Part shown: positions 9,280 through 19,219 of the stretch, piece after piece
How the letters are laid out: every line of letters begins with the position of its first letter
How positions within the stretch are numbered: the stretch's first letter is position 1
Assembly: GCF_964275155.1 (NCBI RefSeq)
Contig: NZ_OZ193413.1
Span: 744,001-808,000 of the forward strand
Source: Curculioniphilus buchneri
Lineage (GTDB): Bacteria > Pseudomonadota > Gammaproteobacteria > Enterobacterales > Enterobacteriaceae
Length of the DNA stretch: 64,000 nucleotides
Reading direction: 5' to 3'
Notes under the pieces: generated by a model
Told to the model about the DNA's origin: nothing
The model's input: the letters and a program-made list of their open reading frames with translations, nothing else
Databases searched by the model: none
Translations under genes and position numbers: made by a program

Positions 9280-10439
9280 TAAAAAATAAAAATATTTAAT
9301 TGTTAAAACTTATTTAATTTTTATTAATTCTAATAATAAAAAGAAAAATTAAAGATGAATTGTCTTTACAATGCTTATATAGAACATTATCATTATTAAT
9401 GAATAGTATTAATGACATTTTCTTTTAAAAATTTTTTTAAATAAAACATTATTTACTAATCTGAATTGATATACGATACTAAATGTATATTCAATTTATT
9501 ATTGATGATCGTTCTATCTGTGCATCATGTATAATACATTGATACATTAATGCTGTTAGTTATTTTCTATTTTTTTGAAAAAAAGTATTTTATTTACGTA
9601 TAATTATTAAGATCATTAGTTTTTTAATGTAACTTTGATTAATTTTTTTCTTATTTTATTAATCTATTATAATTTTTTAGAATTATAAATTACGGTGAAT
9701 TATACTATAATGGTATATGTACGTAGGAAATAGTTTCGTTATAATAAATATATATTCATCTAATGGATTAGATCAATCAATTAAATTTATCAAAAATTTT
9801 TATAACATATTGTATATTATAACTGTAATGTGATTAATAACGTTTTCAATAAAAATATTCTGAATGCAAATGTTAAGAAAGTAAAGATTTTTTTATTAAA
9901 TATAGCTGAACATCAATGCAGATTGTATCAATAATATATTATTATAAAATACCAATGTTATTGGTATCTACTCTATGATGATATTATGTATCAATATCAA
10001 ATTCTGTTAAAATTAATATATGATCAAATTCCTTTAAATCTTACAATGTAAGTTTAAAAATTAAAATTATTAAAAATTTTTTTGATTTTTTAAAATTAGA
10101 AAATAAATAGCTACTCTAAGAAATTTTGTTAATAAAATACACTAATTACATATGATTTATTTTTTATATGCTAAAATAACCTGTGTCTTGGTTCAATGAA
10201 ATTTTTATTAAATATATAAATTCAGATTAAAAAAGTTAAAAATATCTGATATTTAGATATCCATATCTAATAATTTTATTATTATTACTTTATACCACTA
10301 TTAAAACATTTAGTACATATAATATATAGTACATATAATACATATTGTATGTTAGTATATGTAAATATTTTAATTATAAAATATTTGTATAATCATTGTG
10401 AAATTAATTTCATACATAATATGTAGTGTAGCAAGCTAT
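9280..10439. other. Gene-free AT-rich spacer
   Basis: No coding region is visible. It contains a near-perfect tandem 16-bp repeat (TAGTACATATAATATA-like, 10311-10326 and 10327-10342) and small hairpins such as 9949-9967. By synteny the body of serA may once have lain in its 3' part. Confidence 0.5.
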
Positions 10440-10665
10440 AATTTTCATTATAGAAACCAGAATTTATTCTGATATTAGGATTTAAAACAGGTAGTAGAGT
10501 CCGTGACTCATCTACCAGCATTGCTCATAATAATTCTGTACAAAAAATATTATAATATAATGGATAATTTCAGTGTTTATGTATATCTCACAAAGATCTC
10601 AATTTAGTAAAATGCGTTTTTAACGCTATGCTCTGACATAGAAAATATGTATTTTGAATAAATTT
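10440..10665 (+). pseudogene. serA: Possible serA (3-phosphoglycerate dehydrogenase) 3' relic
   Basis: In E. coli serA lies convergent to fau, which is where this stretch sits. Translating about 10515-10640 on + gives pieces that follow the SerA ACT-domain tail: TSIAHNN against NIAAQY, an NG-stop piece against MGY, and FSVYVYL against YVVIDIE, with stop codons and frame changes. A hairpin GGTAG...CTACC lies within it (about 10488-10514). Identity is low and the alignment is by eye, so this is tentative. A tblastn with a SerA C-terminal ACT domain would decide. Confidence 0.35.
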
Positions 10666-10732
10666 TCATGCTGAAAATTTTTTTACTATTTATTGTTAAA
10701 TTACATAATATGTAAATATAAAAAACAAAATC

Positions 10733-11356
10733 TTAATTTTTTATACCAGTAGAAATTAACCAAGTATGAGAAGGTGTAATAATTTCTGGCAAAACTATGT
10801 CCCATTTTTCTACTGGAAATATATCTTCTATTCGCTGACAATCGTGCGCTAATCCAATAGGATAAAACCTTGATTTTAAATACCAATGCTTCAACATACG
10901 ATCATAAAATCCCCTTCCCATTCCCAGACGATATCCTTGCTCATTAAAAGCTACAAGCGGTGTAAATACAATATCTAAATCAATTAAAGAAATTAAGGTA
11001 GTGATATCCAAACAAGGTTCACGAATCTTAAATTGGTTTATCACCAGATGTGTATTAGCTGTATAATGTAGAAATAGTAAGTAACCTATGGAAAAAGGAT
11101 GTAAAACCGGCAAGTAGATTTGTTTTCCAGAAAGCCACAATGCCTTAATAATCGGCTGTGTATTGATTTCTCCATCAAAAGATAAAAATATAGCTACAGT
11201 ACGAGCAGCTTGCACACGCGGATTGTTCATAACTTGATTTACTATACGTAATGAAGCTATTGTCTGTTCTTGATTAGTCAGAGCACAACGCCGAAGACGG
11301 ATAGAATCCCGTAATGATTTCCGTATAAGCATTTTATCATCCATTGAGAGACTCAT
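10733..11356 (-). CDS. fau: 5-formyltetrahydrofolate cyclo-ligase
   Basis: This enzyme converts 5-formyl-THF to 5,10-methenyl-THF with ATP, recycling a folate dead-end product. The 207-residue protein has the family landmarks: FLSFDGEINTQPI near 73, LPVLHPF near 99, and the ATP-binding segment LGMGRGFYDR near 160 (GMGGGFYD in E. coli). The start is uncertain: ATG 11356 or 11344, neither with a clear ribosome binding site. E. coli fau (ygfA) follows the 6S RNA gene ssrS; I could not find 6S RNA in the upstream spacer. It pairs functionally with folD, which lies far away in this window. Confidence 0.93.
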   Translation of the reverse strand: MSLSMDDKMLIRKSLRDSIRLRRCALTNQEQTIASLRIVNQVMNNPRVQAARTVAIFLSFDGEINTQPIIKALWLSGKQIYLPVLHPFSIGYLLFLHYTANTHLVINQFKIREPCLDITTLISLIDLDIVFTPLVAFNEQGYRLGMGRGFYDRMLKHWYLKSRFYPIGLAHDCQRIEDIFPVEKWDIVLPEIITPSHTWLISTGIKN

Positions 11357-12420
11357 AGAGAAAAAATATTATCGATTACAGCACTCCGCAATCACCACTA
11401 CAAACATATACATTGATTAACATATGTCAAAATAAATTTTAATAACATTTGAACGTTAATTTCACTTGAACAAAAGTAGATCCGTTCAACTATGTATTAT
11501 AATATATTTGAAATTCACAAATATTAAGTTACTAAATCTTTGCAGTAAATTATTCAGATTATTTAATTCTTGTATCCATCATACCGCACTAAATTTATTC
11601 TATAAAAATTAGAATGAAATTTAAATTAATAACTTTTTCTTTATATGTCAAGAACATTCCTACTTAAAAATTTTAACAGCAGTATGTAAAAATTACCATA
11701 CAAAAATATTTATACTAGTTACATAAAATCCATATTGCAATTTATTTATATATTATTACCTACTCATTCGTAATGGAGTAATTCTAGATTATAGAAATAT
11801 GCGTTACAAAATCTATAATTTTAATTAATATTTAATATAATTGTTGCGCAATATTTTACTTTTATTTCTAATAATATTTTTTTATATAAAAACATGTAAA
11901 CTCAATTTTTTTATATCTACTTAATATGTACCTAAATTTTATATTTAAAATAAAAGTATTTATTGTCTACATTAATAAAATTTAATTTTTTCATAAAAAA
12001 TAAACTGGTAAAAAATCTTATATCAATTTAATTTAATATGTAACAAAGAAAAAATAAAATCATAAATTATGATTCGATTAAAAAATAATAAATCTCATAG
12101 TTTATGATCAGTAAACTAATATTAAAATTTAAATGAAATAGCTGATGTTATTTTTGGATAACTCATTACTTTAATGAATACTTATATTACTAATAAAAAT
12201 TAGTAACCTAGTGAGAAAAGATTGTCTATTTAATATGAACATATTAAATAACTAAGTATAAATTATAAAATATAGATGAAATGATCAATTTATCTAAATG
12301 AAATTGGTAACCTTAGATATAAAATATAACATTTAACATTACTATACAGTAATGATTGTTATGTCAAATAACATGCACTTTTTCGAATTCTACAGTGCTA
12401 TACTTCTAAAATAATATACA
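11357..12420. other. Gene-free spacer; 6S RNA and zapA not found
   Basis: E. coli carries ssrS (6S RNA) and zapA between fau and ygfB-pepP. I translated and scanned the minus strand upstream of fau and saw neither a 6S-like closed stem nor a ZapA match. The stretch is otherwise very AT-rich. Confidence 0.5.
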
Positions 12421-12483
12421 AATATTAAATTGCCTCTGTTATATATTATGGAGATAAACAAGTTAGTCTGTCATAAGAATCGT
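12421..12483 (+). pseudogene. ygfB: Possible ygfB 3' relic
   Basis: Just upstream of pepP, where E. coli has ygfB, the + strand translates to YIMEINKLVCHKNR. This parallels the YgfB C-terminus EYVRVAALLCHDTF, with LxCH aligned. The segment is short and identity is low, but position and frame order fit. No upstream part is recognisable. Confidence 0.35.
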
Positions 12484-12526
12484 AATTAGAATTAATAAAT
12501 TCTGGTTAACTAAGTTGGAGAAAGCT

Positions 12527-13846
12527 ATGATGCAACAAGCATATATTCTTCGTCGTAAAAGATTTCTATCGAAGATGGTACCAAGCAGCGCTGCGCTAAT
12601 ATATGCTGCTCCTAAAATTATGCGTAATGCTAATATTGAATATCCTTATCGACAAAATAGCGATTTCTGGTACTTTACTGGATTGAATGAACCAAACTCG
12701 CTATTTATATTAATCAAACATAATAAGAACCATTGTAGAAGCATATTATTTAACCAAATGCATAATAATAAAACTAATGAAGCTTATACAAATCTTGATA
12801 TAGAATATAAAGCCGCATTGACCTGCTTGAATATTGATTATGTCCTACCGTGGGATGAAATTCCTAAGCAACTATATTTATTATTCAATGGACTGAGCAC
12901 AATTTATCATGCACAAGGAAAATATATTTTTGCTGATTACCAATTATTTAAAGCACTCAATAAACTACGACAAGGTGTTCATAAAGAATTACAAGCTCCA
13001 TCTATCATAGTGGACTGGAGATCATTGGTAAATGAAATGCGTTTAATTAAATCAGATGAAGAATTAACTATCATGCGCCGTGCCTGTGAAATCACTGCCA
13101 TAGCACACACTTGTGCTATGCGACGCTGCCGACCAGGCATGTTCGAATATCAGTTAGAAGGTGAGGTTCAATACGAATTTATTCGTCACGGTGCTCGTTT
13201 TCCATCTTATAACATAATGGTAGGTAGTGGTAAAAACAGTTGCATTTTACATTATGTTAAAAACAATAAAAAAATGAAAAACGGCGATTTGGTGTTAATT
13301 GATGCTGGCTGTGAATATAAAGGTTATGCCAGTGACGTTACCCGAACTTTTCCAATTAATGGTCGATTTTCAACGGAACAACGCGCCGTTTATAATATTG
13401 TACTGAAAATGCTAAATCGTTCATTAGAACTCTATAAACCCGGATGTAGTATTTACGCAGTTAGAGAAGAAATTATAACTATCATGGTCGCAGGCTTGAT
13501 ACAGCTTGGTATCATAAAAGGTAACATAGAAGCATTACTTGCTGAACAAGCATATAAAAAATTTTTCATGCATGAATTAAGCCATTGGATAGGATTAGAT
13601 GTACACGACGTTGGTGATTATGGGACTTCTCAAAAAGATCGTATTCTCGTACCCGGTATGGTATTAACTACCGAACCAGGAATCTACATTCCTTCGGATG
13701 AAAAAATTGTTTCAGCATATCATGGTATTGGTATTCGAATTGAAGAAACTATTGTCATTACCCATTCTGGCAATGAAAATCTCACAGCATCGGCGGTAAA
13801 ACAGGCCAATGAAATTGAAGCATTAATGACAATGGAATTCATTTAA
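12527..13846 (+). CDS. pepP: Xaa-Pro aminopeptidase P
   Basis: PepP is a dimanganese cytoplasmic peptidase that removes an N-terminal residue preceding proline. The product has 439 residues (E. coli 441). The N-terminal domain carries YPYRQNSDFWYFTG. In the C-terminal pita-bread fold the five metal ligands are present: D259, D270, H353, E383 and E406. The E. coli HGLSH before the ligand histidine reads HELSH here, a local substitution next to the active site. I chose ATG 12527 because GGAG (12517-12520) lies 6 nt upstream; an in-frame TTG at 12515 overlaps that site. It heads a tight pepP-ubiH-ubiI operon. Confidence 0.96.
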   Translation: MMQQAYILRRKRFLSKMVPSSAALIYAAPKIMRNANIEYPYRQNSDFWYFTGLNEPNSLFILIKHNKNHCRSILFNQMHNNKTNEAYTNLDIEYKAALTCLNIDYVLPWDEIPKQLYLLFNGLSTIYHAQGKYIFADYQLFKALNKLRQGVHKELQAPSIIVDWRSLVNEMRLIKSDEELTIMRRACEITAIAHTCAMRRCRPGMFEYQLEGEVQYEFIRHGARFPSYNIMVGSGKNSCILHYVKNNKKMKNGDLVLIDAGCEYKGYASDVTRTFPINGRFSTEQRAVYNIVLKMLNRSLELYKPGCSIYAVREEIITIMVAGLIQLGIIKGNIEALLAEQAYKKFFMHELSHWIGLDVHDVGDYGTSQKDRILVPGMVLTTEPGIYIPSDEKIVSAYHGIGIRIEETIVITHSGNENLTASAVKQANEIEALMTMEFI

Positions 13847-13848
13847 AA

Positions 13849-15027
13849 ATGACTATTACAATCATCGGTGGTGGCATAATTGGAGCAACTCTTGCTCTCG
13901 CACTTTCACGTTTCAGTCAAGGGACTATGAAAATTAATTTAGTTGAAATGCAAGCATTAGAAAATAATGACCATCCTAGTTTTGAAGTTGGATCTATTGC
14001 ACTGGCTTATGGTACGTGTAGTGAGTTAAACACAATCGGTATCTGGGATACCCTTTCTTCTTACACCACTCCTATTCATAGAGTCGAGGTCAGTGAAAAG
14101 AGCAATATTAATAAAGTTCATATTTCAGCCAGTGATTATCACTTGCCAGCATTAGGTTACGTGATTAAAATGCACGATTTTAAAAAATTACTATTTAAAC
14201 TGTTGCAACAAGCTTCAGGTATTTTTTTACATTGTCCAGCACAGTTAACTAATATTTCTAGAGAGCAAACCAGAACAATCATTAAGTTAAACAACGGAAA
14301 ACTTTTCAATGCGCAATTAGTAGCCGCAGCAGACGGATCACAATCATCTGTTGCAACATTATGTGGCATTCATTGGCAGGAAAAAGATTATCAACAAACT
14401 GCTGTTATCGCTAATATTAATACCGAATTACCGCATAAAGGTAATTCTTTTGAATGTTTTACTACTTATGGCCCTATAGCAATGTTACCCATATCTGGTG
14501 GATATAGTGCGCTAATTTGGTGTATACCAACTAAATATCGAGCTGAAATCTCTCTTTGGAATGAAATAGAATTTTGTCAAGCATTACAGCTAGCTTTCGG
14601 TTGGCGCCTTGGACATATTATCTCTACTAGCCAGCGTAAGTATTATCCACTATGTCTTAAGATCGCTAAACGGCATATTACACATCGGTTAGCATTAGTT
14701 GGCAATGCTGCGCAAACATTGCATCCAATTGCCGCTCAAGGTTTTAATTTAGGCATAAGAGATGTTATGACGCTAGCGGAAATTTTATCGAATACTGCAA
14801 TACAAGGCAAGGATATTGGTAATTATGATATTTTATTAAATTACCAACAGCGTCGACGATTAGATCAGTCTAGTACTGTAGCGGTGACCGATGGACTTAT
14901 TCGTCTATTCTCCAGTATTCATTTTCCATTCATTGTAAGCCGTAATCTTGGATTATTAGCTATGGCTCATATTCCACCATTACGTGATATTCTAGTGCAT
15001 AAAATGCTAGGTTGGATTTCTCGTTAA
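13849..15027 (+). CDS. ubiH: 2-octaprenyl-6-methoxyphenol hydroxylase UbiH
   Basis: UbiH is an FAD monooxygenase that hydroxylates the ring of a ubiquinone precursor. The product has 392 residues, the same as E. coli. The dinucleotide-binding GGGIIGATLA starts near residue 7, and GNAAQTLHP of the FAD-binding C-terminal motif is present. Two conserved spots have changed: the E. coli DGRAIALA segment reads EVGSIALA (residues 46-53, so the arginine is lost), and HPIAGQG reads HPIAAQG. These could mean relaxed constraint or altered function. It starts 2 bp after pepP. Ubiquinone synthesis implies aerobic respiration. Confidence 0.93.
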   Translation: MTITIIGGGIIGATLALALSRFSQGTMKINLVEMQALENNDHPSFEVGSIALAYGTCSELNTIGIWDTLSSYTTPIHRVEVSEKSNINKVHISASDYHLPALGYVIKMHDFKKLLFKLLQQASGIFLHCPAQLTNISREQTRTIIKLNNGKLFNAQLVAAADGSQSSVATLCGIHWQEKDYQQTAVIANINTELPHKGNSFECFTTYGPIAMLPISGGYSALIWCIPTKYRAEISLWNEIEFCQALQLAFGWRLGHIISTSQRKYYPLCLKIAKRHITHRLALVGNAAQTLHPIAAQGFNLGIRDVMTLAEILSNTAIQGKDIGNYDILLNYQQRRRLDQSSTVAVTDGLIRLFSSIHFPFIVSRNLGLLAMAHIPPLRDILVHKMLGWISR

Positions 15028-15065
15028 CTACGTTCCGTTAATAAGGAAAATATAAGGATTTGAAA

Positions 15066-16283
15066 GTGATACAAGAATTCGATATAGTAATTAATGGTGG
15101 TGGCATGATAGGTTTATCGCTTGCCTGTGGTTTACAAGAAAGCGGATTACGTGTGGCGATAATTGAATCTCATATTCCAACACTCGTACAACCTAATCGA
15201 CCTATACTACGAGTATCTGCCATTAATTTTGCCAGTTGTCGATTACTGCAATATGTGCAGGTTTGGAAGGAGATTATTGCTCATGGTGCTAACGCTTATC
15301 ATAAAATAGAAGTTTGGGAAAAAGATAACTTTGGAAAAATAATGTTTGATAGCTTAGAATTGAGCTATCCTCAACTAGGATATATCGTCGAAAATTCAAT
15401 TATTCAACAAACATTATGGTGTCGTGCTAAGCAGTTAAATAATATTATACTATTTTCTCCTGCTGAATTGTTCCAAATAGTTTGGAGAAAGACTGATGTT
15501 CTGCTTATTTTAAAGGATGGAAAGATGCTAACTGCGCGATTAGTTGTTGCAGCAGATGGAGCTCACTCTTGGATTCGACAATATGTTGGTATTCCTCTTA
15601 TATTTTGGGATTATCAACATCATTCTCTCGTTGCTACAGTACGCACCGAATTACCTCATAGGAATATTGCCCGTCAAGCTTTTTGCGATGATAGTATTCT
15701 AGCTTTTTTACCGTTAAGCAATCCACATTTGAGTTCTATTGTTTGGTCATTACCACCAGAAATAGCACAGCAATACTTGATCCAATCTGTTGAAAAATTC
15801 AATATGGCTTTGGCAATGTGTTTTAGCCTAACACTTGGATTATGCGAGCTACAAGGTGAACGAAAAACTTTTTCACTTGTAGGGCGATATGCACGTCATT
15901 TTGCTACCCATCGTTTAGTGCTTTTAGGTGATGCCGCTCATACTATCCATCCTTTAGGTGGACAGGGAATTAATTTGGGACTGATGGATGTTATGGTTTT
16001 CTTAGGAGAATTACAACGCCTGAAAGCATTAGATAAAGACATTGGTTGTTATTCTTACTTACGCCATTATGAGTGTATCCGCCAACATGGCAATGCACTC
16101 ATGTTAATGAGCATGCAAGGATTACAAGAATTATTTTCTGGCCATAATCCAATAAAAAAATGGATCAGAAATCAAGGATTACAAATAGTAAATACACTAC
16201 CAGGTATTAAATCTTGCTTGATTAGACAAGCAATGGGATTAAATGACCTTCCAGATTGGTTAGCGGAAAAATCATTTAACTGA
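15066..16283 (+). CDS. ubiI: 2-octaprenylphenol hydroxylase UbiI
   Basis: UbiI (VisC) is a paralogue of UbiH that hydroxylates C5 of octaprenylphenol in ubiquinone synthesis. The 405-residue product carries GGGMIGLSLACG (FAD/Rossmann), RVSAIN (the conserved arginine segment altered in UbiH) and GDAAHTIHPLGGQG. I prefer GTG 15066: AAGGA (15054-15058) is 7 nt upstream; a TTG at 15060 is too close to that site. The C-terminus QAMGLNDLPDWL matches the family. It lies 38 bp after ubiH in the same operon. The gcv genes that follow in E. coli are absent. Confidence 0.95.
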   Translation: MIQEFDIVINGGGMIGLSLACGLQESGLRVAIIESHIPTLVQPNRPILRVSAINFASCRLLQYVQVWKEIIAHGANAYHKIEVWEKDNFGKIMFDSLELSYPQLGYIVENSIIQQTLWCRAKQLNNIILFSPAELFQIVWRKTDVLLILKDGKMLTARLVVAADGAHSWIRQYVGIPLIFWDYQHHSLVATVRTELPHRNIARQAFCDDSILAFLPLSNPHLSSIVWSLPPEIAQQYLIQSVEKFNMALAMCFSLTLGLCELQGERKTFSLVGRYARHFATHRLVLLGDAAHTIHPLGGQGINLGLMDVMVFLGELQRLKALDKDIGCYSYLRHYECIRQHGNALMLMSMQGLQELFSGHNPIKKWIRNQGLQIVNTLPGIKSCLIRQAMGLNDLPDWLAEKSFN

Positions 16284-16455
16284 ATCATTCTAATTGAATT
16301 TTATTATTAACGATATTATTATAAGTAAAGGTTTCATAATATAAATTATTTTCTTGAAAAAATTTATATTTTATTCATTGGAATATATCCAATATAATAA
16401 ATATTATATTTGTATTATTGAAATTTATCTTAATCAATCAGTTGGCTGTAAATAA

Positions 16456-16527
16456 TATCCCCGACAGGAATTGAACCTGTAATTAACCTTTAGGAGAAGT
16501 TTGTTATATCCATTTAACTACGGGGAC
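16456..16527 (-). tRNA. tRNA-Arg with anticodon CCT
   Basis: A cloverleaf with anticodon loop CTCCTAA reads AGG. The D-stem is GTTA/TAAC, the anticodon stem AACTT/AGGTT (one G-U pair) and the T-stem ACAGG/CCTGT. The sequence is close to E. coli argW. The first acceptor pair has become G1-U72 (G1-C72 in E. coli). CCA is not encoded. It lies 172 bp downstream of ubiI on the opposite strand. Confidence 0.92.
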
Positions 16528-17378
16528 ATCCATTTGAAAAAAACTAGTAAAATTTTATAAAAGTAAAACAAAAATTTGTTTTTCTATATCTAATATTTAA
16601 AATATTTAAAAAATTTTTATGAAAAAAGTGCAATTAATATTAAATAATAATGTCATTTTTTAAAAAAGTTTTTCAAATTTTATTAAAAAACAATAAACAA
16701 GAAATATTAATAAGGATTCATTTATGACTTAGGGAGTACTTTGACTAAGTCGCTTAATACAATCTTCCAACAGACATTCTATCATATTAGAGTATGTATA
16801 ATACACATGTTTGTTATATTACGTTTTAATATTAAATTATTTAATACGAATATATTTTATAAAAAATTATCGATTAATAGTCGTATATAAAATATAAATT
16901 CATATTTTACTATTTCTAATATGAAAGACTCATTGAGTCTATAAACTACCACAAATAGATACTTTTTTCAAAATTCATTAAAAATTTATAGAAAAATAAA
17001 ATACATAAATTTAGAAAATATATATCTATAAAATGAATAAAATAATATATAGTAAAATATGTATCTTATTGTTTCTATCCAGAAACGGAATGGTATTCCA
17101 TACCAAATACTTTATCTATTATGTATTCATTGAATGAATATATATTCTTTATTTTTCATTTCATATATTTTATTTTTAGTAACATTATGTTTGTTTATTT
17201 AAATAGTGATTTATATAAAATAGACCAAGTAATATTTGACTATTATTGGATATAGTTAGCTAACTGATTCTCCTATTCATATCAATATATGATCTTTAAT
17301 GCTTCAATTTTAAAATAAGGACATTAAAAAATTTTCTGATGAAAACACTATGATTTCATATGTACATTCATCAGGACG
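16528..17378. other. Spacer without recognised gene
   Basis: The stretch is AT-rich. A short minus-strand reading frame (MIECLLEDCIKRLSQSTP, about 16732-16788) stands out from the background as more coding-like, but I recognise no family; it may be a gene stub. A hairpin GTTTCTATCCAGAAAC lies at 17071-17086. Confidence 0.4.
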
Positions 17379-17837
17379 TTAGTAAGCTTGTACTTTTATA
17401 CATGTAAGACACAAACCATGCGGTTCTACGATATTGTGAGTGATAGAAAAACCAGACGCAATGGCCATACGATGCAAAATGTGTTTGATACTTTCTGTGG
17501 TATATTCTTGTACTCGACCGCAACGATTACATATAAAAAATACTGAATTATGTGAAGGTGTAGAAAAATGATGGCATAGCACGAAACTATTAGTGGATTC
17601 TATTCGATGAATAAATCCCTGTTCCAATAAAAAATCTAGAGCCCGATATATAGTAGGAGGTTTGGCTTGTGGCTCAGTTTGACGTAATAAATCAAGTAAA
17701 TTATAGGCGCTTATTGCGCTTTTCTGTTGTGCAATCAATCGCAATACTTCTAGTCGTTGTGGCGTCAAGCGAGCATTACGTTTTTTACATAATTCTTCAG
17801 CCTGACGAAGTTGATTTTCAATCATAGCTTCTTTCAT
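17379..17837 (-). CDS. zur: Zinc uptake regulator Zur (Fur family)
   Basis: Zur is a dimeric Zn(II)-sensing repressor of zinc-uptake genes. The product has 152 residues against about 171 in E. coli, with the His-rich C-terminal tail missing. Metal sites as I recall them in E. coli are all present at the same numbers: the structural Cys4 site C103/C106/C143/C146 and the sensory site H77/C88/H96/E111. The winged helix contains RLTPQRLEVLR and PTIYRALDFLLEQGF. AAGGG lies 4 nt upstream of ATG 17837. Keeping a metal regulator while HexR, ArgR and SspA are decaying is notable. Its own targets are not in this window. Confidence 0.94.
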   Translation of the reverse strand: MKEAMIENQLRQAEELCKKRNARLTPQRLEVLRLIAQQKSAISAYNLLDLLRQTEPQAKPPTIYRALDFLLEQGFIHRIESTNSFVLCHHFSTPSHNSVFFICNRCGRVQEYTTESIKHILHRMAIASGFSITHNIVEPHGLCLTCIKVQAY

Positions 17838-19219
17838 AATACCCTTCAGTCAGAAGTGTTTACTCTATAGTACCATGAAGATAAAGAAATACTATGATTA
17901 AAAAGGTTGATATTCTCTTTTTTAAAAAAAAAGCATAGTTTTTATAGATTAAAGCACCATTTAATTTTTAAAATGTAAAGTAATCCATCTTTTTATCAAC
18001 TTAATTTTATTTTTTAAAAAATCTTTTTGTCTTTTAGAATAAATTCCTTGAATATTCAATATTGAATAATATTGCATAAATATGCATTTACTAAATTAAA
18101 ATATTTAAAGTTTAAATTATGACATTAATGATTAAAATTATTTAAGTACTTAATGATTATTTTTTATAAATGATCATTAATAGATATATCATCTAACTCT
18201 AGAGGTATGAAAATAAAAGATAAGATTTAACAACTTATTATTATCAGGTACGTACAAGATTTTAAATCTTATTAATTATAATAAAAAATAATTTAAAATA
18301 TATTAATCAATATACTTCATTTTGTTCAACATTAAATCAAAGATATTTTGTCAAGACAAATATGATTATTATCTATAACTTTATTATAATTAATATTATA
18401 ACTCGTCAAAAAAAATAAATTGATACTATGTCAATAAACTAAGATAAAACTATACCTATCAAACAATTTCTTTTATAAAGATATAAAATAAAAAAGACTA
18501 ATTATATTTATAGATAATCTAAAAATTATTCAATATATTGGTTAGTATATTTGCACTTGCACTAAATTTTACTCTAAAATTTAGATAATTTTGTGTTATA
18601 CGGCTCGAAGCTAATAAATTAAATTTATAATAAGGTGCTTAATATATTTCTATATGTATTTTTTAAACTAAAAAACAAACTATTCTCTTTTAAAAATCTT
18701 GATTATACTTTAAAAATTTTGAAAAAAATAACTGTTAATTTATATTTCATTCTATAATAATTATATTATGCATAAAATAAATAATAGAATACCTTAATAG
18801 TTTTATACGATTTTTATTAATTAGTTACTTTTGTTAATATTTTATTATAGAAATACCATACTTCATAGTATATAGATTTTATTGTAATAACCATGTTGTT
18901 TACAGAAAATGGATGTAAAAATACAATGTTAGAGTATTATTCTGTTATTTTTATTCAAATGATGAGATGTAAGTTGAATATGTTGTATTAACACCTTTTC
19001 GGAAGTGAGCATACAGAATAAAGTAATGAAAATGATATTAATTTGTTTTTTAATATTTAAATATTTTGAATAAATTTTTATTTATTCTGAATACGGTTTA
19101 AAAAACCGAATCACAAAATGTTTCAACAATAAAAGGTATAACTATTAATTTTATTCATCATTAAATGCAACAAATATCCTTTTTTTAAAATCCTTACTTT
19201 GTTCTGTATTATGATAGTG
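17838..19219. other. Gene-free spacer between zur and zwf
   Basis: This is 1.4 kb of extremely AT-rich sequence. A hairpin CGGTTT/AAACCG (19094-19108) lies about 110 bp past the zwf stop, without a T-run. I found no convincing edd or eda remains, although edd-eda follow zwf in E. coli. Confidence 0.5.

Noticed and set aside
9114..9299. 61-codon frame covering tRNA-Lys
   Set aside because: It is a shadow of the tRNA gene and its promoter.
11357..11640. 6S RNA (ssrS) upstream of fau on minus
   Set aside because: The position fits, but I could not find the terminal stem, the central bubble or the 3' sequence of 6S RNA.
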